Source of the DNA: Ruminococcus sp.
GTDB taxonomy: Bacteria; Bacillota; Clostridia; Oscillospirales; Ruminococcaceae
Length of the DNA: 64,000 nt
Direction: 5' to 3'
Assembly: GCA_020861185.1 (NCBI GenBank)
Contig: JAJBSV010000016.1
Location: 62,001 to 126,000, forward strand
Positions within the stretch are counted from its first letter, which is position 1; every line of letters starts with the position of its first letter. A model generated the notes under the pieces. The model was given only the letters and a program-made list of their open reading frames with translations. It was not told where the DNA came from and searched no databases. The position numbers and the translations under genes are program-made. Of this stretch, positions 56,365 to 63,420 are shown piece by piece.

Positions 56365-58098
56365 ATGAGAAAGCTCAAAAGAATCACAGCATTAATTCTT
56401 TCAGTCCTGATGCTTATGCCGATGAGCGTAGCGGTTAGTGCGACGGACTATACCCTCTATATAAGCAACGACGTTGACGGCTACGTTTATACGGCTTATC
56501 AGATTTTCTCTGGCGAGATGGGCAAAGATGCCGATGATAATGAAGTCCTGAAAGTACCTGAATGGAGCACCGGCATAGATACAACCGATATCTATACGGA
56601 GCTTGCAAAACTCACTCTTTCTGACGGAACCACTAAGCCGTTCACATTTGCTGATGGCAGTGAGCTGACCTCTGCCGCAGAAGTTGCGGCAAAACTGGCA
56701 CAGTACACTGACACTTATGACAGTGAAGTTGCTCAGTTGTTCGCCGACTTCATCGACGACTACGTTGTAGGCATAACAACGAGCTTCAGCTCCGGCAGTA
56801 CATCGTCCAGTGGTTACTACACCATTTCTGCCACTGCAGGTTACTATTTGATTAAGAACACCACAGTACCGTCTGACGGTTCCGCTACCAGATATATTCT
56901 TGCTATGACGTCCACCACTCTCAAGGGCAGTGAAGCATCATTAACAGGCTCTCTTGAGGCAAAATCAGACCTTCCGCATTTTGATAAGGATTTGGATAAG
57001 ACCGATGCCAATATAGAGGACACCATCACCTATTACCTCACCGCATCGCTTCCTACCGATTATGATTCCTATAGCACTTACAAACTCATCTTCCATGATA
57101 CACCTTCCGATGGTTTGACCTATAATGCAGGTAGTGTTAAAGTATACGTTTACACAAGTAAAGCTGATGCAACGGCTCACACAAACGGAACACAGGTATA
57201 TACTGGTGACTATGCCGTAAGCCCCGATACCGAAGGCGCAACCTCGTTCACCGTTACAATATCCGACACTAAGTCTTTGACGACCGATGGAACCACCGCA
57301 ATCGCCACTGACAGTTCTTCGTTGATTCAGGTTGAATTTACCGCAACCTTGAATGAAGAAGCGATTATCGGCGGAAATGGTAACCCTGACGAGGCGTATC
57401 TTGAGTATTCGAACGATATGTATGGAACCGGCACAGGTGAAAGCATTCACGATATAGTTATCACTTGGACATATGAGCTTGATGTAACCAAGGTCGATGA
57501 AGATGAACAAACCAAGACTCTTGATGGTGCGCAGTTTGTCCTTTACAGACTGAACGACAGCGGTGAAAAAGAGTATGTCATCGTAGACAGTGATAATAAA
57601 GTAGACGGTTGGGATACAGACAAAACAAAGGCTTCTACGCTTGAATCTAATTCAGGTGTATTCAGCGTAATCGGTTTGGACGTTGGAACTTATTATCTCG
57701 AAGAGACAAAGGCTCCGAGTGGATATAACAAGATGTCTGATGTAGTCAAGATTGTGATAGCTGCAGAGCATTCTTCAATAGAGGGAATGACCGAGGCTGA
57801 ATATGCAGACTATTTATCGACTTATGCAGTTACCACTTACACTTGGCTCACTGATGATGCTTTGAAGCTTGACGATTTGACAATTACAATGACTATTGCA
57901 GACAAAGTAGATGGTCCTAAAAGCTTTGATACAACCGGTGGTACTGTTTCTATCACAGTCACCAACAACACCGGTGCCGCGTTGCCTTCTACCGGTGGTA
58001 TCGGTACTACTATCTTCTACATAGTAGGCGGTGTGTTGGTGGTTGGGGCTATCATTCTCCTTATCACCAAGAAGAGAATGGGCGGAGACGACAAGTAA
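56365..58098 (+). CDS. LPxTG-anchored backbone pilin (SpaA-type)
   Basis: 577 residues. A signal peptide (about 1-26, cleaved near SATDY) leads to an N-terminal domain, then fimbrial isopeptide domain, then a SpaA/Cna_B domain with TYELDVTKVDEDEQTKTLDGAQFVLY and the E-box YYLEETKAPSGYNK. The sorting signal ALPSTGG is followed by a helix and KKRMGGDDK. This is the size and plan of a major pilin. Several Lys near HFDKDLDKT could serve in polymerisation. RBS AAGGAGAG. Confidence 0.88.
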   Translation: MRKLKRITALILSVLMLMPMSVAVSATDYTLYISNDVDGYVYTAYQIFSGEMGKDADDNEVLKVPEWSTGIDTTDIYTELAKLTLSDGTTKPFTFADGSELTSAAEVAAKLAQYTDTYDSEVAQLFADFIDDYVVGITTSFSSGSTSSSGYYTISATAGYYLIKNTTVPSDGSATRYILAMTSTTLKGSEASLTGSLEAKSDLPHFDKDLDKTDANIEDTITYYLTASLPTDYDSYSTYKLIFHDTPSDGLTYNAGSVKVYVYTSKADATAHTNGTQVYTGDYAVSPDTEGATSFTVTISDTKSLTTDGTTAIATDSSSLIQVEFTATLNEEAIIGGNGNPDEAYLEYSNDMYGTGTGESIHDIVITWTYELDVTKVDEDEQTKTLDGAQFVLYRLNDSGEKEYVIVDSDNKVDGWDTDKTKASTLESNSGVFSVIGLDVGTYYLEETKAPSGYNKMSDVVKIVIAAEHSSIEGMTEAEYADYLSTYAVTTYTWLTDDALKLDDLTITMTIADKVDGPKSFDTTGGTVSITVTNNTGAALPSTGGIGTTIFYIVGGVLVVGAIILLITKKRMGGDDK

Positions 58099-58107
58099 TT
58101 TCGCCTG

Positions 58108-59040
58108 ATGCAGTGGAAAGCGGGGTTGGAGAGTACGAAGAAAAAGAAAACAACTCCGATTGAGCTACCCTCGGATGAATTGTCTGTTGACGATTTGTCC
58201 GTGGAGATGCCGAAGAAAAAGAAATCGCGCAGTACGGGAATATTGGTGGGGATTCTGATTCTTGGTCTTGCAATCGCCATATATCCCACGTTCAGCGACT
58301 GGTGGAACACAAGGGTCCAGACCCGGGCGGTCATCGACTATGACGAGTCGGTGTCGACTATCGACGAGAATGAGTATGAGGCTTATTTCGAAGCCGCCGA
58401 GGCTTATAACGAAGCGGTTCGCGAGCTCGGCTCCTCCTATGCTATTGTCAACTATGACGAGCTCGAGGGCTACGAGGATTTGCTCGACGTGACCGGCACG
58501 GGAATTATGGGCTATATCACCATCGAGAAGATAAACGTCATGCTCCCGATATATCACGGAACCTCTTCGGCGGTTTTGCAGGCGGGAGCGGGACACCTCG
58601 AGGGCACAAGCCTTCCGATCGGCGGCGAGAGCACCCATTCGGTAATCTCAGCTCACCGCGGACTCCCGAGCGCGTCGCTCTTCACGAATCTCGACCAGCT
58701 CGAGATAGGGGACACCTTCACGATAACCGTGCTGAACGAAGTCCTGACCTATGAGGTCGACCAGATTACGATTGTCGAGCCCACGGAGCTCGAGGATATC
58801 TATATCGTCGACGGGCAGGATTACTGCACGCTCATGACCTGCACGCCCTATGGCGTCAACACCCACAGGCTTCTCGTCCACGGCAAGCGAATTGCCACAG
58901 ACGCAGTCAAGAAGACCATAAAAGTCACTGCGGAGGCTTACAAAATCGACAGCGTAATCGTTGCGGTTTGCGTTGCGATACCGCTGATAATAATACTCTT
59001 TATCCTCATTTCTCTTCCGAGAAGGAAGAAAAAGAGATAA
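58108..59040 (+). CDS. class C sortase (pilin polymerase)
   Basis: 310 residues. A cytoplasmic Lys-rich N-terminus (about 1-45), a helix at about 48-66, then the sortase core with VISAHRGLPSASLF (catalytic His) and TLMTCTPYGVNTHRLLVHGKRI (catalytic Cys and Arg), and a second helix at 280-302 with a basic tail. Two helices and the THR motif are class C traits. It joins pilin subunits through Lys and LPxTG Thr. The ATG at 58108, 9 nt after the pilin stop, has no clear ribosome binding site; a TTG at 58126 is possible. Confidence 0.92.
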   Translation: MQWKAGLESTKKKKTTPIELPSDELSVDDLSVEMPKKKKSRSTGILVGILILGLAIAIYPTFSDWWNTRVQTRAVIDYDESVSTIDENEYEAYFEAAEAYNEAVRELGSSYAIVNYDELEGYEDLLDVTGTGIMGYITIEKINVMLPIYHGTSSAVLQAGAGHLEGTSLPIGGESTHSVISAHRGLPSASLFTNLDQLEIGDTFTITVLNEVLTYEVDQITIVEPTELEDIYIVDGQDYCTLMTCTPYGVNTHRLLVHGKRIATDAVKKTIKVTAEAYKIDSVIVAVCVAIPLIIILFILISLPRRKKKR

Positions 59041-59052
59041 CGGAAAGGAAGA

Positions 59053-59817
59053 ATGACCGTGAGAAATAACATTCTGAAAGCTTTGTCCCTGATTCTGGCT
59101 GTAACCTTGGTTGCAGCTTCCTGCCTGACGTGCGTCTTTGCCGACGACACTTTGGGTTCGATAACCGTGACACTCGAGTATAACAACACCGCCATAACGA
59201 GCGGCACGCTGACCCTATATCAGGTCGCCACAATCAACTCGAACGGAACCTACAGCTATACCGACGCCTTTGTCGGCTACAGCACCGACGACGCTATCGT
59301 TGACTCTTTGGAGGATTCCGATTCTCCATGGCTTCTCTGGAAGTGGGCGACCGCTGTCGGAGCCGCCGGCACATCCTATGAAATCGGCTCCGACGGAACC
59401 GTTACATTCACTGACCTTGCGGCGGGAGTATATCTCATAGTCCCGACCACCTTGCCCGCCAACTTTGACATGGAGCCGTGCCTCGTTTCCGTGCCGGATA
59501 TATACACCGGCGAGTATGACGTAACTGCCAGTCCGAAGCTTGAGTATACGCCTCCGACTGTCCCCGATGAGCCCACTCCCACGACGACAACCGTCGTCAC
59601 TGAGCCGGACGTAGTCGTCACGACCGAGGGCACCAACACCGAGGAAGGCAAGACCGACGAAGAGGTCGATATCGAGGAGGACGAGCCCGAGGAGAAGGAC
59701 GAGGACACCCTTCCCCAGACCGGACAGCTCAACTATCCCATCCCGATAATGGCGGGAGCAGGCGTCTTCTGCGTAGCCGCCGGCTTGATAGTCGTCAGAA
59801 CCGATAAGAAGAAGTAA
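59053..59817 (+). CDS. small LPxTG pilin, probably basal subunit
   Basis: 254 residues. Signal peptide (about 1-31), a SpaA-like prepilin domain (SITVTLEYNNTAITSGTLTLYQVA ... VTFTDLAAGVYLIVPTTLP), a linker of Pro, Thr, Glu and Asp (about 170-220), LPQTGQ, a helix and the basic end RTDKKK. Its small size and position after the sortase fit a basal or ancillary pilin. The ATG follows AAAGGAAGA; a GTG two codons later is possible. Confidence 0.82.
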   Translation: MTVRNNILKALSLILAVTLVAASCLTCVFADDTLGSITVTLEYNNTAITSGTLTLYQVATINSNGTYSYTDAFVGYSTDDAIVDSLEDSDSPWLLWKWATAVGAAGTSYEIGSDGTVTFTDLAAGVYLIVPTTLPANFDMEPCLVSVPDIYTGEYDVTASPKLEYTPPTVPDEPTPTTTTVVTEPDVVVTTEGTNTEEGKTDEEVDIEEDEPEEKDEDTLPQTGQLNYPIPIMAGAGVFCVAAGLIVVRTDKKK

Positions 59818-59833
59818 TAAAAGCTTAAAAAAT

Positions 59834-59866
59834 GCCCCGAAGGTCGCCAATCTTCGGGGCTTCTTT
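59834..59866 (+). terminator. terminator of the pilus locus
   Basis: GCCCCGAAG and CTTCGGGGC form a perfect 9-bp stem with a 9-nt loop, followed by TTCTTTT. Confidence 0.85.
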
Positions 59867-59875
59867 TATGCAGAA

Positions 59876-59932
59876 AAAGCCTCCCCTGAAAGGGGAGGGG
59901 GACCGCCGACGAAGTCGGTGGTGGAGGGGTTA
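59876..59932. repeat. dispersed repeat B, copy 3 (partial)
   Basis: AGCCTCCCCTGAAAGGGGAG followed by a variant of the CCGGCGAAGCCGGTGG hairpin (CCGCCGACGAAGTCGGTGG) and GAGGGGTTA. Its last three bases are the stop codon of the DUF4179 gene. Confidence 0.7.
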
Positions 59933-60937
59933 CCCCACCTCAATCACATCATCGCCAATCCTGATTGCCACAACCTCGTCAAGGTCAATGGGGACCTCCC
60001 AGAAGTAGTAGGAGCCTATGATGCCGGTATAGCCGGAGCTGGATGCGGAGTTGACTTGCATCTCGGTTCCGTCCTCCATCACGGCGTAAATCCTCATGTG
60101 ATTGTAGCGGATGATTCTTGGGACGTCGTCCGATTCGCTGTCATAGGTGGCGACGACTCCGAACTCCGTGACGGTCAGCTCTGTCACGCCTGTCCACGGC
60201 AATTTATCCGTAAGGTCGATGCTGCTTGTTTCGGTTCTTTCGAGCGTGAATTCGAAGCTCCATTCGCCGTCGCCGGTGTACCAGATTGGAGAACCGTCTT
60301 CGTTTGAGTATATGAGAGCGTTGAGATTTCCGAGATGGATGCTCACCTCGAGCGGTTCGTCGCTGTCAATGTTCGTAAGTTTGATTGTATCAAGATAGTA
60401 CGCTTTCCCGTTTTCGTCGACGGCAATTCTGCCCATACCGCCGCCTTTGCGATTTGAGTTGACATTGACCTCCCAGATTCCGAACGTGCTGGTGCCGGTG
60501 ATTGTGAACCTGCCACTGTCACATTCCGCAGTAATCAGAACGTATACAACATCGTCACCGACCGTCGCCGAGTCTATACTCACGGTGACACCGTCCGAGG
60601 TTTCGCTCAGCCCGATATACTGGCTCAGGCTTGCAATCGTCTCGTAGTGCTCGTCGCTCATCTCTTCCCCGGTGACCTCTTCCCATCGGGTCTTGAACCA
60701 ACCGTCGATGCTGTCACTGGCGGCAACGAAGCCGGCGCCCATCAGCATGACCACTGCGAACACCGACACAAGCACAACCGGAAGCCGCCGGAATGTCTTC
60801 TTTACGGCAATATTTTCTCTCCCAAGCTTGGTATTCGTGAGGCTAGAGACCCTGTCGTCGCTCGAGGTCGGAGCATCTTTAAGCTTTATATTTTCGTCGC
60901 TGTAGCAGTCGAAAACGTCTTTAAGGTTCATTTTCAC
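59930..60937 (-). CDS. DUF4179 membrane protein, partner of the ECF sigma factor
   Basis: 335 residues. A short cytoplasmic part (about 1-50), one helix at about 52-74, and an extracytoplasmic domain of about 260 residues containing the DUF4179 pattern. Such genes pair with ECF sigma factors and are probably anti-sigma or sensor proteins. GTG at 60937 overlaps the sigma stop (GTGA), with GGGAGG upstream. Its paralogue is at 61712-62716 (shared SDRVSSLTNTKLGRENI-like and RLPVVLVSVFAVVMLMGAGF-like segments). Confidence 0.82.
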   Translation of the reverse strand: MKMNLKDVFDCYSDENIKLKDAPTSSDDRVSSLTNTKLGRENIAVKKTFRRLPVVLVSVFAVVMLMGAGFVAASDSIDGWFKTRWEEVTGEEMSDEHYETIASLSQYIGLSETSDGVTVSIDSATVGDDVVYVLITAECDSGRFTITGTSTFGIWEVNVNSNRKGGGMGRIAVDENGKAYYLDTIKLTNIDSDEPLEVSIHLGNLNALIYSNEDGSPIWYTGDGEWSFEFTLERTETSSIDLTDKLPWTGVTELTVTEFGVVATYDSESDDVPRIIRYNHMRIYAVMEDGTEMQVNSASSSGYTGIIGSYYFWEVPIDLDEVVAIRIGDDVIEVG

Positions 60938-61491
60938 TTTGAAAAACCTCCCTTTTCAAGAATTTCTTTCAGGCTGCCTCGCCCTCGTCGGAGCCTCGAC
61001 TTGACCGTCTCGACGTTCGTGCCGGTCTCCTCCGAGATTTTCGCCACCGTCTGGTTATAGAAGTAGTACCGGACGACCGTCTCCCGCTCGTTACGCTTGA
61101 GCTTCTTAAGAGCGAGCCGAAGCTCCCGAGCCTGTTCCTCTTTCTCGAGCACGAGGAACTCCTCCGAGACGGCTATAAAATCGTCGAGGTCGTCATCTGT
61201 TCTCTCGTCAAGGCTCTCCGTCCGGAGCTTCTGAGCCCGTATGTAGTTTTTCGCCTTGTTGCGGGCAACGGTGCCGAGCCAGCCTTTCAGGTGAGAAGTG
61301 GTAAGCCGATTCCAATTCCGCCAGAGCTCAAAAAACACATCCGACGCGAGCTCTTCAATGACAAGGGTATTCTTAAAATCCCGGAGCTGATTCGCCACGA
61401 CAGTGGAGACATATCGGTTGTACTTAAAAATAATCTCCGCAAGAACACTCTCGTCCCCGCTCCGAAGCCTCTTGACAAGCCTTTCGTCCAT
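60934..61491 (-). CDS. ECF sigma factor
   Basis: 185 residues. Region 2 (ANQLRDFKNTLVIEELASDVFFELWRNW) and region 4 (RNERETVVRYYFYNQTVAKISEETGTNVETVKSRLRRGRGSLKE) are complete. The paralogue at 62713-63267 is closely related along its whole length, including the end LKEILEKGGFSK. It overlaps its DUF4179 partner by 4 nt. Start ATG at 61491, after AAGTGAGGG. Confidence 0.9.
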   Translation of the reverse strand: MDERLVKRLRSGDESVLAEIIFKYNRYVSTVVANQLRDFKNTLVIEELASDVFFELWRNWNRLTTSHLKGWLGTVARNKAKNYIRAQKLRTESLDERTDDDLDDFIAVSEEFLVLEKEEQARELRLALKKLKRNERETVVRYYFYNQTVAKISEETGTNVETVKSRLRRGRGSLKEILEKGGFSK

Positions 61492-61518
61492 CCCTCACCC
61501 TCACTTTCCGATTGGATT

Positions 61519-61532
61519 TGAAAACGTTTTCA
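61519..61532. promoter_or_regulatory. cre-like palindrome (CcpA-type)
   Basis: TGAAAACGTTTTCA, a perfect palindrome that matches the CcpA cre consensus TGWNANCGNTNWCA. It lies 7 bp after the -10 of the sigma gene, and the same arrangement is seen at 63293-63306. Confidence 0.55.
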
Positions 61533-61539
61533 TAATAAG

Positions 61540-61567
61540 AGACACGCAAAATCATATTTTGGGTGCA
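61540..61567 (-). promoter_or_regulatory. predicted ECF-type promoter
   Basis: TGCACC, 16 bp, GTGTCT on the minus strand, about 49 bp before the sigma ATG. Confidence 0.5.
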
Positions 61568-61617
61568 AAAATCTGATTTTATTTTAGCATACAATAGTGT
61601 TGAAGTCCACAAAAAAA

Positions 61618-61707
61618 GTAGGGGCGGATATTATCCGCCCGCTACTACATCGCTAAGGCTTTTCTGGCTGGATGCAGAAGTTCGCTGTGCGAACTTATTG
61701 CCCCTAC
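61618..61707. repeat. MITE-like repeat, 90-bp copy
   Basis: Starts GTAGGGGCGGATATTATCCG and ends GCCCCTAC, and contains the hairpin GAAGTTCGC/GCGAACTT. It lies between the upstream sigma/DUF4179 pair and the promoter of the second pair. Confidence 0.7.
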
Positions 61708-61711
61708 ATAT

Positions 61712-62716
61712 TTAGCCTACTTCAATTTCCGTGTCCCCGATTCTGATGGAAGCCACCTCGTCGAGATTAACAGGCACAGTCCAGTAGTAGTTCATGTCGA
61801 CGGTGCTTTCGTCGTCGCTGAGTTCTTCGATACTGGAGTTTGCTCTGACTTCGCTTCCGCTGTTCATAACGACATAGACGTCGCACAAATCAGAATATGT
61901 CTCGTAGGGAACAGAAGCGGTTGTGTTGTGGCAGGTGAAGGAAACGCCAAATTCAGTTACAACAATATCTGTTACGCTAACGGTTGCATCTTCGCCGAAT
62001 ACAACGGTCTTGACTTCGCCGTCTCCGGTCAGGATTATGTGACTGTTTTCATTTCTCAGAAGAGTGAACTCATAGCTCCACAAAGTGCTTGTTTCGCCTC
62101 CGCTCATATTGCCGACGTTCAGAGTGCAGAGCATTTCGTCGTTATCTTCTTCGCCGATATAATCGTACTGGCAATCAAGAAGGTAATATTTAGCTCCGCT
62201 TTCATCTTCACTGACAGAACTGAAACTGTTAGCAGTAAAGCCGATGCTTTCAGATTCGATAGTGGAGTAAAGATAGTCTGTAACAACGCTGTCCAAATCG
62301 CCGTCGACCTTAAGAAGCAGATAAATTCTGTCTTCCGAAACTGCCGCAGAATCGACTGTTACGGTGACGTCATCGTAGGTTTCACTCAGTCCGAGTGCCT
62401 GACTGAAGCTATCAATCAGCTCGAGATGCTCCTCGGTTATTGTTTCTCCTGTTGTCATTTCCCAGCTTTCGCTGAACCAACCGGTTATTCCTCCTGTTGC
62501 GGCTACAACTCCTGCGCCCATCAAAAGCACCATTGCCACTGCGGCAACAAGTATAATCGGAAGTTTTCTGTGTGTCTTGTTCATGATTATGTTTTCCTTT
62601 CCGGCTTTAGCGTTCGCCAAAGCATAAATTCTGTCACTGCTGACGGCGGGGGCTTTTTTGAGCCGGATTTTCTCTTCGCCGTAGCTGTCGAGAAGGTCGC
62701 TGTAAAGTTGTTTCAC
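61712..62716 (-). CDS. DUF4179 membrane protein, partner of the second ECF sigma factor
   Basis: 334 residues. Helix at about 51-73 (KLPIILVAAVAMVLLMGAGV) and an outside domain of 260 residues, as in its paralogue at 59930-60937. Both end in the same way (SIRIGDTEIEVG versus AIRIGDDVIEVG), which suggests a recent duplication. GTG at 62716 overlaps the sigma stop (GTGA). Probably the sensor or anti-sigma factor for that sigma factor. Confidence 0.82.
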   Translation of the reverse strand: MKQLYSDLLDSYGEEKIRLKKAPAVSSDRIYALANAKAGKENIIMNKTHRKLPIILVAAVAMVLLMGAGVVAATGGITGWFSESWEMTTGETITEEHLELIDSFSQALGLSETYDDVTVTVDSAAVSEDRIYLLLKVDGDLDSVVTDYLYSTIESESIGFTANSFSSVSEDESGAKYYLLDCQYDYIGEEDNDEMLCTLNVGNMSGGETSTLWSYEFTLLRNENSHIILTGDGEVKTVVFGEDATVSVTDIVVTEFGVSFTCHNTTASVPYETYSDLCDVYVVMNSGSEVRANSSIEELSDDESTVDMNYYWTVPVNLDEVASIRIGDTEIEVG

Positions 62717-63267
62717 TTTGAAAAGCCTCCCTTTTCTAAGATTTCTTTGAGCTTTGCCCGTCCTCTTTGAAGCCTTGTCTTGACGGTGGCGACGTTCGTG
62801 CCGGTCTCTTCGGCGATAATTGCAACCGTCTGGTTATAATAGTAGTACCGAAGGAGCACCTCTCGCTCGGGCTTGCGGAGATTGCCGATGGCAAGACGGA
62901 TTTCTTTTGCCTGTTCTTCTTTTTCAAGGGCAGAGAAGTCGTCCGAGAGGTCGATAATGTTCTCGGCAATGCTGTCGTCAAGGCTTTCGCAGACGAGCTT
63001 TTGGGTGCGTATGTAGTTCTTCGCCTTGTTTCTCGCAACGGCTGAGAGCCAGCCGCGAAGGTGCGGGGTGGTGAGGTTCTCGCGGTTCCGCCAGAGTTCA
63101 AAGAACACATCCGCCGAAAGCTCTTCGATGACGGTGGTGTTTTCGAAGTCCCGGATCTGATTCGCAATCACCGTGGAAACGTAGCGACTGTAGCCGGAAA
63201 CAATCTCCCGGAAAGCCTCCTCGTCGCTCGAAGCGAGCTTCCGCAGGAGCCGTCTTTCGTCAATCAT
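62713..63267 (-). CDS. ECF sigma factor
   Basis: 184 residues. Region 2 (ANQIRDFENTTVIEELSADVFFELWRNR) and region 4 (KPEREVLLRYYYYNQTVAIIAEETGTNVATVKTRLQRGRAKLKE) are intact. The ATG at 63267 (MIDERRLLRKL) is preferred, since AGAGG lies 8 nt upstream; the ATG and GTG further out overlap that site. Partner overlap, promoter pattern and palindrome match the paralogous pair. Confidence 0.88.
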   Translation of the reverse strand: MIDERRLLRKLASSDEEAFREIVSGYSRYVSTVIANQIRDFENTTVIEELSADVFFELWRNRENLTTPHLRGWLSAVARNKAKNYIRTQKLVCESLDDSIAENIIDLSDDFSALEKEEQAKEIRLAIGNLRKPEREVLLRYYYYNQTVAIIAEETGTNVATVKTRLQRGRAKLKEILEKGGFSK

Positions 63268-63292
63268 CACCATCACCTCTTTCGAATTGATT

Positions 63293-63306
63293 TGAAAACG
63301 TTTTCA
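63293..63306. promoter_or_regulatory. cre-like palindrome (CcpA-type)
   Basis: TGAAAACGTTTTCA, identical to 61519-61532 and at the same distance (7 bp) from the ECF -10. Confidence 0.55.
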
Positions 63307-63313
63307 TACTTAT

Positions 63314-63341
63314 AGACACAGAATTTTTGTGGTTGGATTCA
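63314..63341 (-). promoter_or_regulatory. predicted ECF-type promoter
   Basis: TGAATC, 16 bp, GTGTCT on the minus strand. Confidence 0.5.
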
Positions 63342-63352
63342 AAAAATTTCTC

Positions 63353-63381
63353 TTTACTTCTCCGAACAAACGTGTTATAAT
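63353..63381 (+). promoter_or_regulatory. promoter of the dinB-type gene
   Basis: TTTACT, 17 bp, TATAAT, 40 bp before the ATG. A LexA-like box overlaps the -10. Confidence 0.5.
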
Positions 63382-63407
63382 AGAACAAAAGTTAGGAACA
63401 AGAGTTC
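63363..63407. promoter_or_regulatory. up to three tandem LexA-like (SOS) boxes
   Basis: CGAACAAACGTGTT (63363-63376), GAACAAAAGTTA (63383-63394) and GAACAAGAGTTC (63396-63407) all share GAAC, 4 nt, GTTN or close, as in Gram-positive SOS boxes. Confidence 0.5.
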
Positions 63408-63420
63408 GGAGGGCTTGAGA

